From Paraburkholderia silvatlantica (lineage in GTDB: Bacteria; Pseudomonadota; Gammaproteobacteria; Burkholderiales; Burkholderiaceae): a DNA stretch of 64,000 bases. The notes beneath the pieces were generated by a model, which saw only the letters and a program-made list of their open reading frames with translations, ran no database searches and had not been told where the DNA came from. How positions within the stretch are numbered: the first letter of the stretch is position 1; each line of letters opens with the position of its first letter. The stretch spans positions 372,001-436,000 of the forward strand of contig NZ_QEOL01000001.1 in the NCBI RefSeq assembly GCF_003096715.1, in the 5' to 3' direction. Shown in pieces: positions 43,480 through 52,696 of this stretch. The position numbers were made by a program, and so were the translations under genes.

Positions 43480-44214
43480 CTAGCGCGCGTCGTGCCGCGA
43501 ATCTGCCTTGCCGCCGGGCTTTGCGGCGTCGGCGCGCTGCGCCGGCTGCGGGTGGCTTGCGCGCACGGCGTGAAAAACCGGCAAACGCCAGCCGAAATAG
43601 AGCGAGGCCAGCCGCAATGCCACGCAGGAAATCACGGCGACCCAGGGCGTCCAGAACGTCGACCAGCCCGCATACGTGAGCCCAACCTGCACACTGGCCC
43701 CAAGCAGCGCCGCCGAAGCATAGATCTCGCGCTCGAGAATGGCGGGCACGCGCGAGAGCAGCACGTCGCGCATCACGCCGCCTCCCACCGCGCTCACGAT
43801 GCCGAGGATGATGGCCGGTTCCGCGCTCTGGCTATACGCGAGCGCCTTCTGCGCACCGGCCACCGCAAAGAGTCCAAGACCGATCGCATCGAACAGCAGC
43901 ACGGGATGACGCAGCCGCCTCACCTGCGGATACGCGGCAATGGTCAGTCCCGTAGCCAGCAGGGTGACCGCGAGATAGGCCCAGTTTGCGAGCCCGGCGG
44001 GAGGCACCGCGCCGATGCACAGATCGCGGATGATGCCGCCGCCGCACGCCACCATGAAGCTCACGACGACGATGCCGAACAGGTCGAGCCGCCGCTGCCG
44101 CGCGGCCACGGCGCCGGAGATCGCGAAGGTGAACGTGCCGATCAGGTCGAGTGCCGTATAGGCCGTGTGAGCGTTGAGATGCGCGCCCACGTGAGCCCCG
44201 AGTGCCACGCTCAC
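43480..44214 (-). CDS. TRIC-like / UPF0126 membrane protein
   Basis: A 244-residue membrane protein with two homologous three-helix repeats: LDLIGTFTFAISGAVAARQRRLD with GGGIIRDLCIGAVPP, and LFDAIGLGLFAVAGAQKAL with GGGVMRDVLLSRVPA. The duplicated glycine motifs identify the bacterial TRIC cation-channel family. GTG 44214 overlaps the previous stop by four bases (GTGA), which supports this start. Last gene of a marR / deleted amidohydrolase / TRIC set. Confidence 0.87.
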   Translation of the reverse strand: MSVALGAHVGAHLNAHTAYTALDLIGTFTFAISGAVAARQRRLDLFGIVVVSFMVACGGGIIRDLCIGAVPPAGLANWAYLAVTLLATGLTIAAYPQVRRLRHPVLLFDAIGLGLFAVAGAQKALAYSQSAEPAIILGIVSAVGGGVMRDVLLSRVPAILEREIYASAALLGASVQVGLTYAGWSTFWTPWVAVISCVALRLASLYFGWRLPVFHAVRASHPQPAQRADAAKPGGKADSRHDAR

Positions 44215-44429
44215 GCCGCCTCGCTTTCGCGGCCAAGCCACGCGGCGGCCGCGCACAGCATCGCTTCGAGGCCGGCGCGCAAGGTGGGGTCGAGCACCGC
44301 CACGAGCGCCGCCGTGCGGAACGCCTGCATCGAGAGTTCAGGATGCTGGTGCAGATCCTTATAGAGCGCCTCGAGTTCGGGCAGCAGCGCGTCAATGGCG
44401 GGTGCCACGGTTTCGACCCGATTCGGCAT
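44211..44429 (-). pseudogene. M20 amidohydrolase with large in-frame deletion
   Basis: A 72-codon frame. The first 37 residues (MPNRVETVAPAIDALLPEL, then LYKDLHQHPELSMQ) are the N-terminus of HipO-type M20 amidohydrolases. The last 30 (DPTLRAGLEAMLCAAAAWLG) look like the family's C-terminal helix. The whole metal-binding and dimerisation middle, some 350 codons, is absent with the frame kept. Non-functional. It sits between marR and the TRIC gene in their operon. Confidence 0.65.
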
Positions 44430-44485
44430 GGACGACTCCTTCATGCGTATTTCATTGTCCAATGTGCGGCGTGCGCGCCGCGATC

Positions 44486-44914
44486 TCAAACACCCTCGAT
44501 CAGGCTTTGCGCAAGCTTGGCGAGCAACTGGTCGAGCGTCTTGCGCTCGTGTTCGGTGAGCACGGCGGCGAGTTCGGATTCGAGCTTCGAGCCGGCTTTT
44601 TCGGAGGCATTGGCCACCTTCGCGCCCGCGGGCGTGACGCGCAGCACGACGCTGCGCCGGTCCTGCGCATGCGTGCCGCGGCCAATCAGGCCACGCGATT
44701 CGAGTTCGCCGAGCGTTTTGGAAAGCAGCGTTTTTTCGATGAGCGCGCGCTGCGAAACGGCCTTGGGCGTGATGCCCGGCTCGGCGCGGATGATGCGCAG
44801 CACGCGCATGGCACGCACGTCGAGATCCCAGCGCTCGCGGTAGACCGCGTTGGCGCGATCCATCAGCAGCGCGCTCGTTTGATCGAGCCTGAAGGTAAGG
44901 AAATCCGAATACAA
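44486..44914 (-). CDS. MarR-family transcriptional regulator
   Basis: A 142-residue winged-helix regulator: LLMDRANAVYRERWDLDVRAMRVLRII, then AVSQRALIEKTLLSKTLGELESRGLIGRG and wing DRRSVVLRVTPAG. It lies first in the set with the deleted amidohydrolase and TRIC genes. A perfect 13-bp inverted repeat stands 42 bp upstream of its start, so it probably represses its own operon. Inducer unknown. Confidence 0.88.
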   Translation of the reverse strand: MYSDFLTFRLDQTSALLMDRANAVYRERWDLDVRAMRVLRIIRAEPGITPKAVSQRALIEKTLLSKTLGELESRGLIGRGTHAQDRRSVVLRVTPAGAKVANASEKAGSKLESELAAVLTEHERKTLDQLLAKLAQSLIEGV

Positions 44915-44955
44915 ATGCGTGCTCCCATCCGTACGCCAGCTGGACGCCAGTATAG

Positions 44956-44984
44956 CCAGATAGTTGAAAAGTTCAACTATCTGG
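44956..44984. promoter_or_regulatory. MarR operator candidate, perfect 13-bp inverted repeat
   Basis: Arms CCAGATAGTTGAA (44956-44968) and TTCAACTATCTGG (44972-44984) with a three-base spacer, upstream of marR. Arm length and place fit a MarR dimer site. Inferred. Confidence 0.75.
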
Positions 44985-45024
44985 ATTCAGAGGAAGCACG
45001 ATTGAGCGGGCGCAGTTGTGACAA

Positions 45025-45060
45025 CGCGGCGGGCTCCCGTTTTCGAGGAAGCCCGCCGCG
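45025..45060 (-). terminator. Terminator hairpin after the porin gene
   Basis: CGCGGCGGGCT and AGCCCGCCGCG form a perfect 11-bp stem with a 14-base loop, starting 56 bp downstream of the porin stop at 45116. Confidence 0.6.
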
Positions 45061-45115
45061 CAGGAGGAAATGTCCGGCGGGGACAGGTGCCCGCCGAAGT
45101 CATCGCTGAATCGAC

Positions 45116-46276
45116 TTAGAACGCGTGACGCATGCCCACCGTCACGGCGACCTGCGTATCGGTCGACGAAGGCGAGAGCGTGTTGATCATGGCGTGCGAA
45201 AGCACGGAGCCCTCCGGTGCGCCGTGCACGTTCTGGTACACGCCTTCGAGGTAGAAGTCGGTGCGCTTGCTGATCGCGTAGTCCGTTTGCAGCATTGCCG
45301 TGTTCCAGCCCGGGTTCGTGCCGTTGTACGCGCCGTGCGTGTACGTGTACGCACCCGAAACGCTCCATGCCGGCGTAAGCGCGTATTTCACGTTCGCTTC
45401 GAAGTTGTCGAGGCGCAGCGAACCGGCGAGCGAGCCGGCGGAGTCGTCGTTCGAGCCAAGATAGGTGCCCGTGCCGAACGAGTAGACGCCTGCGGCGTTG
45501 TCGATCTGCGAATGGCTCCAGACCAGACCCACCGTGGCCGGGCCGTACGTGTAGTTGCCGCCGAGCGACCAGACGCGTTGGCGCTCCGCCAGGAAGTTCG
45601 CGCTCGTGTCGCCGGAGGTGACCGCGCCGCTGCCGTTGCCCGCGTTGTTGAACTGCAGGTAGCCGGCCGCGAGGTTCAGCGGACCCTGGCTATACGAAAC
45701 GGCGAAACCGTACGAGCGGTTGTTCGCGAAGTCGCCTGCCTTGTTGCTGAACGAGTACATCGTCTCGAACGTCACGCCGTACCAGGTCGGGCTCGCGTAC
45801 TTGACGGAGTTGTTGACGACCACCGAATTCGCGGCCAGGTTGTCGTTCTCGAACGGGTGGGCCGCGAGGTTGCCGCCCCACGTGTTGAATTCCGCCGTGA
45901 GCGGGCCCACGAGGTCGTTCATCACGTCGAACTGGCGGCCGAACGTGAGCGTGCCGTACGGATCGCTTTGCAGGCCCACCCACGCCTGCGAACCGAAGCC
46001 GAGACCCGAGAACGCCTGCGCGCCGTTGTTGAGCAGGAAGCCTTGCTCGAGTTTGAAGATCGCGTGCAGACCGCCGCCCAGGTCTTCCGAACCCTTGAGT
46101 CCGAACACCGTGTTCTGCGTGGAACTGGTGTTCATCTGCCAGTTGCTGTGGCCGAACTGGTTGTTCGTGTAGACGATACCGGTGTCGATCAGTCCGTAGA
46201 GGGTCACGCTGCTTTGCGCGTGCGCCGAAACAGCAAAGGCGCTCAGGAGTGTCGCGGCGAGTAGCGATTTTTTCAT
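45116..46276 (-). CDS. Gram-negative porin (Burkholderiales type)
   Basis: A 386-residue porin with signal MKKSLLAATLLSAFAVSAHAQ, barrel start SSVTLYGLIDTGIVYTN, and the closing TVGMRHAF with C-terminal Phe. Third porin of the region. It is about 1.3 kb from the end of the benzoate operon on the same strand, so it might help benzoate entry, but that is only by position. It has its own long upstream region. Confidence 0.92.
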   Translation of the reverse strand: MKKSLLAATLLSAFAVSAHAQSSVTLYGLIDTGIVYTNNQFGHSNWQMNTSSTQNTVFGLKGSEDLGGGLHAIFKLEQGFLLNNGAQAFSGLGFGSQAWVGLQSDPYGTLTFGRQFDVMNDLVGPLTAEFNTWGGNLAAHPFENDNLAANSVVVNNSVKYASPTWYGVTFETMYSFSNKAGDFANNRSYGFAVSYSQGPLNLAAGYLQFNNAGNGSGAVTSGDTSANFLAERQRVWSLGGNYTYGPATVGLVWSHSQIDNAAGVYSFGTGTYLGSNDDSAGSLAGSLRLDNFEANVKYALTPAWSVSGAYTYTHGAYNGTNPGWNTAMLQTDYAISKRTDFYLEGVYQNVHGAPEGSVLSHAMINTLSPSSTDTQVAVTVGMRHAF

Positions 46277-46466
46277 GTTTTCAAGCTCCGGATTGGGCGG
46301 TGGGTTAATGCATCGAATTCAGGCAGCCGGCACCATCGACGTGCAACCACATATGCGTCCATGCCATTTCGGTGCAGATTCAAAAGCCAAAAGCTTTCCG
46401 CCGATGATTATTGCGAATCGTGCAATTCATCGATGTTGAAAATGCAATGACAAAATGGAAATCGTG

Positions 46467-46494
46467 TGGCGAGCGCGGTGTGAATCGAACACCC
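46467..46494 (-). other. tRNA 3'-end-like patch
   Basis: On the minus strand it reads GTTCGATTC (T-loop) inside GGGTG/CACAC with one mismatched pair, then a seven-base run, G and CCA. A matching 5' acceptor strand and a cloverleaf are absent. This could be a relic of an integration at a tRNA gene, or chance. Confidence 0.25.
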
Positions 46495-46665
46495 GCATCA
46501 TAGGGTGTCGAAAATAAAAATGGTGTCGAAATTCGAGCGACGTGGCGTCGATGGCACAACCGCGCCCGGCAAGGCTCGACGCGCGCCGAGGAATGTGCGG
46601 GGCGTGAATGCTGCCGGATAAATTACATCATGCTTTCGGCGTAACGTATTAAATCCGGCGAGAAT

Positions 46666-46705
46666 GGCCGATTATCCACATCGAGAACCCACGGAGTAAT
46701 CGGCC
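46666..46705. terminator. Inverted repeat, possible terminator of the ben operon side
   Basis: GGCCGATTA and TAATCGGCC, perfect 9-bp arms, 22 bases apart, about 60 bp after the stop of the binding-protein gene at 46765. It might end the long minus-strand transcript. Confidence 0.4.
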
Positions 46706-46764
46706 CTCGGAGCGTGTCGATTGTTCTTTTAATACGCTCTCTCTTTTGGCTTGACGCGATTCGT

Positions 46765-47499
46765 TCAAGCGGCCGGCGCAACCGATGCTCCCGCTATTGC
46801 GTGGCGCTCCAATGCTTGTGCGACGAATCCCGATGCCTTCATCGTTTCGACAAACGCGCCGAGCGCTTCGGCGGCCTGCTGACCACGGCGCTTCGCGACG
46901 CCCATGGCCTGGCGAATCACCATGAAGCGCTCGTCGAGCAGGCGCAAGCCGCCGGCCTTCGCGGCGTCGGCTTCGAGTTGTTGCTTCACGCCCGCGGCCA
47001 CTTCGAGCCCTTGTTCGAGGAAGGTCCGCACGACGGCAGGCGAAGTGGGTGCGCGCACGATCTGCGCCTGCTTCAATTCTCGCGTGAGAAAGAGGTCGTA
47101 AGCACTGCCCTTGCCCACGGCCACGCGATGATGCGGTTGATCGACATCGGCATTGGTGCGCACCGGCGAATCGTCGCGAACCAGATAGAAGCCTTCGATC
47201 AACACATAAGGCGCGGTGAACGCGATTGTTTCGCCTCGCTTGGGATCGACGGCAAAGAAGCCGAAGTCGGCGCGTTCATCGCTCACGGCTTCGACCGATT
47301 TGCCCGCTGCGTCGAATACGACAAGTTCGAGCGGCACACTCAAATGCTGCGCGAAAGCACGCGCGAGATCGACGGAAACGCCAAACGGTTCGCCCGACGC
47401 CACATCGCGATTCGCGAGTATCGGATTGCCGAGATTAATCGACGCGCGCAACGTGCCCGTTGGCGCGAAGGCTTTGACGACAGCGGGATCGATGTTCAT
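46765..47499 (-). CDS. Solute-binding-domain protein without signal peptide
   Basis: A 244-residue family-3-type binding fold: GTLRASINLGNPILANRD, GVSVDLARAFAQHL, RADFGFFAVDPKRGETIAFTAPYVLIEGFYLV. No secretion signal is seen at the start (MNIDPAVVKAF), so it would be cytoplasmic or its real start is missing. No transporter genes adjoin. It stands 83 bp after benD on the same strand and may be co-transcribed with the ben genes. Role unknown. Confidence 0.7.
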   Translation of the reverse strand: MNIDPAVVKAFAPTGTLRASINLGNPILANRDVASGEPFGVSVDLARAFAQHLSVPLELVVFDAAGKSVEAVSDERADFGFFAVDPKRGETIAFTAPYVLIEGFYLVRDDSPVRTNADVDQPHHRVAVGKGSAYDLFLTRELKQAQIVRAPTSPAVVRTFLEQGLEVAAGVKQQLEADAAKAGGLRLLDERFMVIRQAMGVAKRRGQQAAEALGAFVETMKASGFVAQALERHAIAGASVAPAA

Positions 47500-47582
47500 G
47501 GGCAGCGGGGCGAGAACCGGACTCTTTCGAGCATATCACCTCGCCCGCTTGCGCGTGCCCGCCGTCACCATGCGTTCATGGC

Positions 47583-48359
47583 TCAGCCCGTATCGCCTCC
47601 GGCGACCGGCAAGATCGAGCCGGTGATATAGCTCGCCTCGTCCGAAGCAAGAAACAGGATCGGTGCGACCTGCTCTTCGAGACTGCCGTAGCGCTTGAAG
47701 AAGGTCGATTCGGTGACCTGCCGCACCGCCTCGCCCATCCACGCCTTTTCCTGCTCGCTGTCGCCGGCGGCATTGCGCGGAATGCGGCGCGGTGGCGCTT
47801 CGGTGCCGCCCGGCGCCGTGGCGACCACACGGATATTGTGCTCCGCGTATTCCATGGCCAGCGATTGCGTCATCGCATTCACGCCGCCCTTCGCCGCCGA
47901 ATACGGTACGCGGCGAATGCCGCGCGTGGCGTTCGACGACACATTCACGATGGTTCCGCGCCCGCGCTCGAGCAAATGCGGCAGCACGGCATGGCACGCA
48001 TAGAGCGTGGGCATGAGCGAGCGGCGAATTTCCGCATCGATCTGCGCCGGCTCGAATTGCGCGAACGGACGCATGCGGATGGCGCCACCTACCCCGTTGA
48101 CGAGAATGTCGATGCCGCCAAACTTTTGCGCAGCGAAATCCATTGCCGCTTTCGCGCCGTCATACGTTTCGAGGTCGGCGACGAATCCCGCCGTCTGCGC
48201 GCCCTGCGCCTCGGCCGCGACTTCGGCGACGAATTCCGCGCGATCGACGAACACCACCTTGCCGCCTTCGGCCGCCGCGCGCAGCGCCACGCCGCGGCCA
48301 ATTCCCTGTGCCGCACCGGTGACGACGACGACTTTGCCTGCGAATCGTTGCATGATCAT
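47583..48359 (-). CDS. benD: Benzoate diol dehydrogenase (1,6-dihydroxycyclohexa-2,4-diene-1-carboxylate dehydrogenase)
   Basis: A 258-residue SDR enzyme that oxidises the benzoate cis-diol with NAD and loss of CO2 to give catechol. Seen are GAAQGIGRGVALRAAAEG (cofactor), VNGVGGAI, NVSSNATRG with Ser and the YSAAKGG Tyr-Lys pair. Start 48359 overlaps the benC stop by 4 bp (ATGA), better than the far upstream start of the open frame. The enzyme completes the BenABC reaction. Confidence 0.92.
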   Translation of the reverse strand: MIMQRFAGKVVVVTGAAQGIGRGVALRAAAEGGKVVFVDRAEFVAEVAAEAQGAQTAGFVADLETYDGAKAAMDFAAQKFGGIDILVNGVGGAIRMRPFAQFEPAQIDAEIRRSLMPTLYACHAVLPHLLERGRGTIVNVSSNATRGIRRVPYSAAKGGVNAMTQSLAMEYAEHNIRVVATAPGGTEAPPRRIPRNAAGDSEQEKAWMGEAVRQVTESTFFKRYGSLEEQVAPILFLASDEASYITGSILPVAGGDTG

Positions 48360-49378
48360 GCCGCCTTCGGGACTGCGTTGGGGGTGAACTTCTCGTAGTG
48401 GAAGCTGTTGGGCTTCACGCCTTCGTCGTCGAAATACTTGCGCACGGCGTCCACCATCGGCGGCGGCCCGCACAGATACACGTCGACGTCGCCATCGTTC
48501 AAGGCATCGGCGGGAATATGCTGCGTGACCCAGCCTTTTCGCTGGTGATTCGACTCCGCATCGGCGATAACGGTAGCGAAGCTGAAGTTAGGCAGCTTCG
48601 CCGCGTACGCTTCGATGGCTTCGACCAGCACAAGGTCGAGGTCGCGCGTCACGCCGTAAATCAGGTGCACCTTATGCTGCGCGTGGGTACGCGCGAGCAC
48701 TTCCAGCATCGAGAGGAACGGCGCCAGACCCGTGCCTCCTGCGAGGAACAGCAGCGGCCGCTGCACGTCACGCAGATAGAAGCTGCCGAGCGGGCCCGTC
48801 AAATCGAGCTTCGTGCCCGGTTGTGCGGCTTCGAGCCAGGTGCTCATCACGCCGCCCGGAATCTTCTTGATCAGGAAACTGATTTTCGATTCGCCTGGCG
48901 CAGAAGAAAAGGAATACGAACGATGCTGGCCGCTTCCCGGCACGTCGATATTGACGTACTGGCCCGGCAGGAACACGGGGCCCGCTGCGTCGACGTCCAG
49001 TTCGAGCACGACCGCGGCATCGTTGTGCTGTTCGATCCTCGCCACCGTGGCCGCAAACCTGCTCTGCCCGGTCTTGCACACCGTGGAAGACGCGGGAATC
49101 GCGATCACGCAATCGCTTTCCGGCACCATCTGGCAGGTGAGCACGAGACCGCTGTCCTTTTCGTCTTCGCTCAGCGCGTCTTCGATATAGTCCTCGCCCA
49201 GGTCGTAGCTGCCGCTTTCGGCGCGGCACTTGCAGGTGCCGCACACGCCGTCTGAGCAATCCATCGGCAGGTTGATCCGCGCGCGAAACGCCGCGTCGAG
49301 GACTTTCTCGCCCGCCTTGCATTCGATGAAACGGGTCACACCGTCTTCGAAATTCAGTGCAATCTTGTAGCTGGACAT
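48356..49378 (-). CDS. benC: Benzoate 1,2-dioxygenase electron transfer component
   Basis: A 340-residue NADH reductase that feeds electrons to BenAB. The N-terminal ferredoxin domain has the plant-type 2Fe-2S site (MDCSDGVCGTCKCRAE, with the last cysteine in LTCQM). Then come an FAD domain (RSYSFSSAP) and the NADH domain (LLFLAGGTGLAPFLSML, CGPPPMVDAVR). ATG 49378 has AAGGAGA upstream. Length is normal. Confidence 0.95.
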   Translation of the reverse strand: MSSYKIALNFEDGVTRFIECKAGEKVLDAAFRARINLPMDCSDGVCGTCKCRAESGSYDLGEDYIEDALSEDEKDSGLVLTCQMVPESDCVIAIPASSTVCKTGQSRFAATVARIEQHNDAAVVLELDVDAAGPVFLPGQYVNIDVPGSGQHRSYSFSSAPGESKISFLIKKIPGGVMSTWLEAAQPGTKLDLTGPLGSFYLRDVQRPLLFLAGGTGLAPFLSMLEVLARTHAQHKVHLIYGVTRDLDLVLVEAIEAYAAKLPNFSFATVIADAESNHQRKGWVTQHIPADALNDGDVDVYLCGPPPMVDAVRKYFDDEGVKPNSFHYEKFTPNAVPKAA

Positions 49379-49430
49379 GGTGTCTCCTTCTTTCCCATGT
49401 TGATACCGCGTCTCGATGTCGATCGAGACG

Positions 49431-49919
49431 TCAAACGTGATAAACGTCGAGCACCTGCCGGATGTAGTCGTTCTTCAGCACGATCTTTTTGCAGGCAATC
49501 AGGAAGTCGTCGCCGGTCTTGCGCAAGGTAACGAACATCGTGCCGAAGAAGCTGTCCGTGGTCTTGTAGCGATGGCTGAGCGTGTGGAAGTTGTAGCGCA
49601 CCTCCACTTCGTCGCCGCGGTCCGCCAGCACTTCCACGTTCGCCACGCTGTGGCTCGTGCGCGGCTCCGGCATCGAAGCGCCGCTGCGTTCGGTCTTGAT
49701 GCGAAACACACGGTCTTCGAGGCCGCCGCGATTCGGGTAGTACATCAGCGAGATCTGGGATTCGTGGTCGTCGGTGAGCTGGTCATCGTCGTCCCACGCG
49801 GGCATCCAGTACGTGACGTCTTCAGCGTAGCAGGCGAGCCATTCTTCCCACTGGCGCTCGTCGAGCAGGCGCGCTTCGCGGTACAACGCGGCGCAGATTT
49901 TCTGGTAATCGTTGCTCAT
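49431..49919 (-). CDS. benB: Benzoate 1,2-dioxygenase small (beta) subunit
   Basis: A 162-residue beta subunit of the ring-hydroxylating dioxygenase. Typical parts are [32 protein letters not shown] and [15 protein letters not shown]. It is structural, supporting the alpha subunit hexamer. The start overlaps benA by 4 bp (ATGA), so the two subunits are coupled. Complete. Confidence 0.95.
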   Translation of the reverse strand: MSNDYQKICAALYREARLLDERQWEEWLACYAEDVTYWMPAWDDDDQLTDDHESQISLMYYPNRGGLEDRVFRIKTERSGASMPEPRTSHSVANVEVLADRGDEVEVRYNFHTLSHRYKTTDSFFGTMFVTLRKTGDDFLIACKKIVLKNDYIRQVLDVYHV

Positions 49920-51286
49920 GCCTGTGCCCCCGCCTGTTCGCGATTCAGTTCCTGCTCGAGGGCGTCGCGCATGGTGTGCACCCAGTACTCGTGCTGGACC
50001 ACGAACAACCCTTCGTCTTCACTGCGTTCGCCGGAAATGACCGGCTTGAGGCCCATCTTCTTCGCGTTTTCGTCCGCGCCTTCGACCCACAGCGGCGCGC
50101 CGCGCGAGAGATCGTTCCACATTGCCGTGGTGCCGGCGTAACCCGCCTGGCAGGCACGGAACTCTTCCAGGTCGTCGGCAGTGCCCATGCCCGTGACGTT
50201 GAAGAAGTCCTCGTACTGGCGAATACGCGTCGCACGATCTTCAGCGCTCTCGCCCTTCGGCCCGAAGCAGAAGATGTTCACTTCGGTCTTGTCCACGCTG
50301 ATCGGACGTACAACGCGAATCTGCGTGCTGAACTGGTCCATCAGAAACACGTTCGGGTAGAGGCACAGGTTTCTCGTCTGATTGACGATGAAATCGGCCT
50401 GCACTTCCCCCACGCGCGCCTTGATTTCATCGCGATGCCTGTAGACCGGACGCACTTCCGGGTTCATCGTGTTGGTCCACAACAGAATGTGGCCATGGTC
50501 GAAGCCGTAGACACCCGCCACGGACTTGCTCCAGCTATTGGCGTCCACCGCCTGGGTGCCGTCTTCCTTGCGGCGGCCCATGGTTGCGGCGTAATTCCAG
50601 TGCACCGTACTGACGTGGTAACCATCGCAGCCGTTCTCCATCTGCATCTTCCAGTTACCGTCGTAGACATACGAGGAGTTGCCGCGCAGCACTTCGAGGC
50701 CGCCTGGCGACTGGTCGACAATCTGGTCGATGATGATCTTCGCTTCGCCGAGGTAGTCTTCGAGCGGCTGCACGTCGGCATTGAGGCTGCCGAACAGAAA
50801 GCCCCGGTAGTTCTCGAAGCGCGCGACTTTCTTCAGGTCATGCGAACCCTGCTTGTTGAATTGCACGGGATATTCCGTGGTCTTTTCATCCTTCACCTTG
50901 AGCAGTTTGCCGGTGTTGGAGAACGTCCAGCCGTGGAACGGGCAGGTGAAGCTGCCCTTGTTTCCATGCTTGCGCCGGCACAGCATGGCGCCTTTGTGCG
51001 CGCAGGCGTTGATCACGGCGTTCAGCGTACCGGTCTTGTCGCGCGTGACGACTACCGGCTGACGACCGAGCCACGTGGTGTAGTAGTCGTTGTTTTCGGG
51101 AATCTGGCTTTCGTGCGCGAGGTACACCCAGTTCTTCCCGAAGATGTATTTCATCTCCAGTTCGAACAGGTCGGCATTGGTGAAGATGTCGCGGCGGCAA
51201 CGGAACACACCGTTTTGCCTGTCGTCCTGCACGGCGGTGGACAGCAGGTGATCCAGGTCACTGGCTTTGTCGATGATGACTGACAT
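49916..51286 (-). CDS. benA: Benzoate 1,2-dioxygenase large (alpha) subunit
   Basis: A 456-residue catalytic subunit that inserts both atoms of O2 into benzoate. The Rieske site is CAHKG with CPFHGW. The mononuclear iron site lies around [17 protein letters not shown] 51286 ([11 protein letters not shown]) has TAGGAGAG upstream. It is first of benABCD and comes 113 bp after catA, with a GC-rich hairpin between, so ben transcription may be read-through from cat or from its own promoter. Confidence 0.95.
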   Translation of the reverse strand: MSVIIDKASDLDHLLSTAVQDDRQNGVFRCRRDIFTNADLFELEMKYIFGKNWVYLAHESQIPENNDYYTTWLGRQPVVVTRDKTGTLNAVINACAHKGAMLCRRKHGNKGSFTCPFHGWTFSNTGKLLKVKDEKTTEYPVQFNKQGSHDLKKVARFENYRGFLFGSLNADVQPLEDYLGEAKIIIDQIVDQSPGGLEVLRGNSSYVYDGNWKMQMENGCDGYHVSTVHWNYAATMGRRKEDGTQAVDANSWSKSVAGVYGFDHGHILLWTNTMNPEVRPVYRHRDEIKARVGEVQADFIVNQTRNLCLYPNVFLMDQFSTQIRVVRPISVDKTEVNIFCFGPKGESAEDRATRIRQYEDFFNVTGMGTADDLEEFRACQAGYAGTTAMWNDLSRGAPLWVEGADENAKKMGLKPVISGERSEDEGLFVVQHEYWVHTMRDALEQELNREQAGAQA

Positions 51287-51365
51287 ATTAGCTCTCCTAT
51301 GCATACTCCACACGCGGTACGGAGTTCCTGCATCGGTGTCGAATGATGATCGCGGTGAAACGAGG

Positions 51366-51388
51366 GGCGGCGGCGTTACGCCGCCGCC
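51366..51388 (-). terminator. GC-rich hairpin between catA and benA
   Basis: GGCGGCGGCG and CGCCGCCGCC, a perfect 10-bp stem with a three-base loop, 12 bp after the catA stop. It has no strong T-run. It may be a terminator, an attenuator or an mRNA processing and stability structure that sets the cat to ben ratio. Confidence 0.55.
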
Positions 51389-51399
51389 ATGCGGGACGG

Positions 51400-52335
51400 T
51401 TACGCCGTGGCTGCGGCGCGCAGGCGGTGGACGAGCTGGTTGTCCTTGCCCTGGACCAGCGGCGTGAGCGTGAAATTGAACTCGATGTCCTTGTACGTGT
51501 CGGCTTTCAGGCCGAGCGCGGTGCCTCCGGTCTTCTCGACCACCGGCGGAATCAGTTCTTCACGCGTCGCGTAGGCGAAGTCGTCCCAGATCAGCGGATC
51601 GCCTTCGATATTGAACTGCGTGGTGAGCTTGCGGCTATTGTCCGCCGTAACGAAGAAGTGGACGTGCGCCGGGCGGTTGCCGTGGCGGCCAAGGCCGTCC
51701 AGCAGCCGCTGGGTCGAGCCTTGCGGCGGGCAGCCGTAGCCCACCGGCATGAGTGTGCGGAATTCGTACTTGCCGTCCGCCCCGGTCTTGACCGCGCCGC
51801 GCAGGTTGAAGTCGTCCTGTGCGCCGGTCGGGTCGAAGTGCGAATAGAAGCCCTTCGAATTGGCGTGCCAGCATTCGACCACGGCGCCCGCGAGCGGCTT
51901 GCCGTCGAGGTCGGTGACCGTGCCGTGAATGACGAGCGGGCCCGCATCGGCGTCGGCGTTGATGTCGATTCTCGACACGCTCTCGCGCACCGGCGCGCCT
52001 GCGACATACAGTGGCCCTTCGATGGTGCGCGGCGTGCCGCCTTCGAGGCCCACCGCCTTGTCGGCGGCGTCCATGCGGATGTCGAGGTACTTCTCGAGGC
52101 CGAGACCGGCAGCGAGCAGCGCCGCTTCGCCGTCCTGGCCGAGCTTGTTCAGATAGTTCACGCCTGCCCAGACTTCATCGGGCGTGATGTCGAGATCGTC
52201 GATGGCCTTGAACAGGTCGCCCAGCAGTCGATAGACGATCTGCTGGAAACGTGCGTTGCCGTTGCCGCCATCGAGATTCGCAGCGGCCTTCAGCAGGTCC
52301 TGCACTTCCTTCGTGTCGAATACTTTTGCGCTCAT
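51400..52335 (-). CDS. catA: Catechol 1,2-dioxygenase
   Basis: A 311-residue intradiol dioxygenase that opens catechol to cis,cis-muconate with Fe(III). The iron ligands are seen as Tyr in PLYVAG, Tyr in MPVGYGCP, and two His in [10 protein letters not shown]. The N-terminal helical dimerisation region is normal. It has a good ribosome-binding site (CAGGAGA). Third gene of the catBCA set. Confidence 0.95.
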   Translation of the reverse strand: MSAKVFDTKEVQDLLKAAANLDGGNGNARFQQIVYRLLGDLFKAIDDLDITPDEVWAGVNYLNKLGQDGEAALLAAGLGLEKYLDIRMDAADKAVGLEGGTPRTIEGPLYVAGAPVRESVSRIDINADADAGPLVIHGTVTDLDGKPLAGAVVECWHANSKGFYSHFDPTGAQDDFNLRGAVKTGADGKYEFRTLMPVGYGCPPQGSTQRLLDGLGRHGNRPAHVHFFVTADNSRKLTTQFNIEGDPLIWDDFAYATREELIPPVVEKTGGTALGLKADTYKDIEFNFTLTPLVQGKDNQLVHRLRAAATA

Positions 52336-52376
52336 CTTTGTCTCCTGGTGCTTGCTGGTATTGAGGGGGAATCAGC

Positions 52377-52667
52377 TCAAGCGTCGTTGTCCCTGACGGA
52401 GGACGGGTGGCGACACAACGGCGTCACCGAAATCTTCATGTACGGAAAAAGCGGCAAGGCGGTGAGAATGTCGTGCAGCTCCGCATTGCTCTCTACATCG
52501 AAGATGCTGTAGTTCGCGTACTCGCCCACCAGTCGCCAGATATGGCGCCACTTGCCGCTGCGCTGCAGCTCCTGCGAATACGCCTTTTCGCGCGCCTTGA
52601 TCTCGTTGGCGACATTGGCCGGCATGTCGGCCGGGATGTTCACATCCATGCGTACGTGGAAAAGCAT
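52377..52667 (-). CDS. catC: Muconolactone delta-isomerase
   Basis: A 96-residue small enzyme that converts muconolactone to 3-oxoadipate enol-lactone. Seen are MLFHVRMDVNIP, KAREKAYSQELQRSGKWRHIWRLVGEYANYSIFDV and LPLFPYMKISVTPLCRHPSS, the whole of the family. ATG 52667 is chosen. A TTG two codons earlier is the only upstream alternative. Between catB and catA with short gaps. Confidence 0.95.
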   Translation of the reverse strand: MLFHVRMDVNIPADMPANVANEIKAREKAYSQELQRSGKWRHIWRLVGEYANYSIFDVESNAELHDILTALPLFPYMKISVTPLCRHPSSVRDNDA

Positions 52668-52696
52668 CGTCAAATTCCGTTTGTCAGTTATCCAGA

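Larger units (their letters stand above)
46277..46764. other. Long AT-richer leader between porin and binding-protein gene
   Basis: About 490 bp of lower GC content. It must hold the porin promoter and leader. Inside it are a tRNA-3'-end-like patch (46467-46494) and an inverted repeat (46666-46705). No protein gene is supported. Confidence 0.5.

Noticed and set aside
46441..46530. Complete tRNA gene on the minus strand
   Set aside because: Only a T-arm and CCA-like end can be drawn. No acceptor 5' strand, D arm or anticodon arm.
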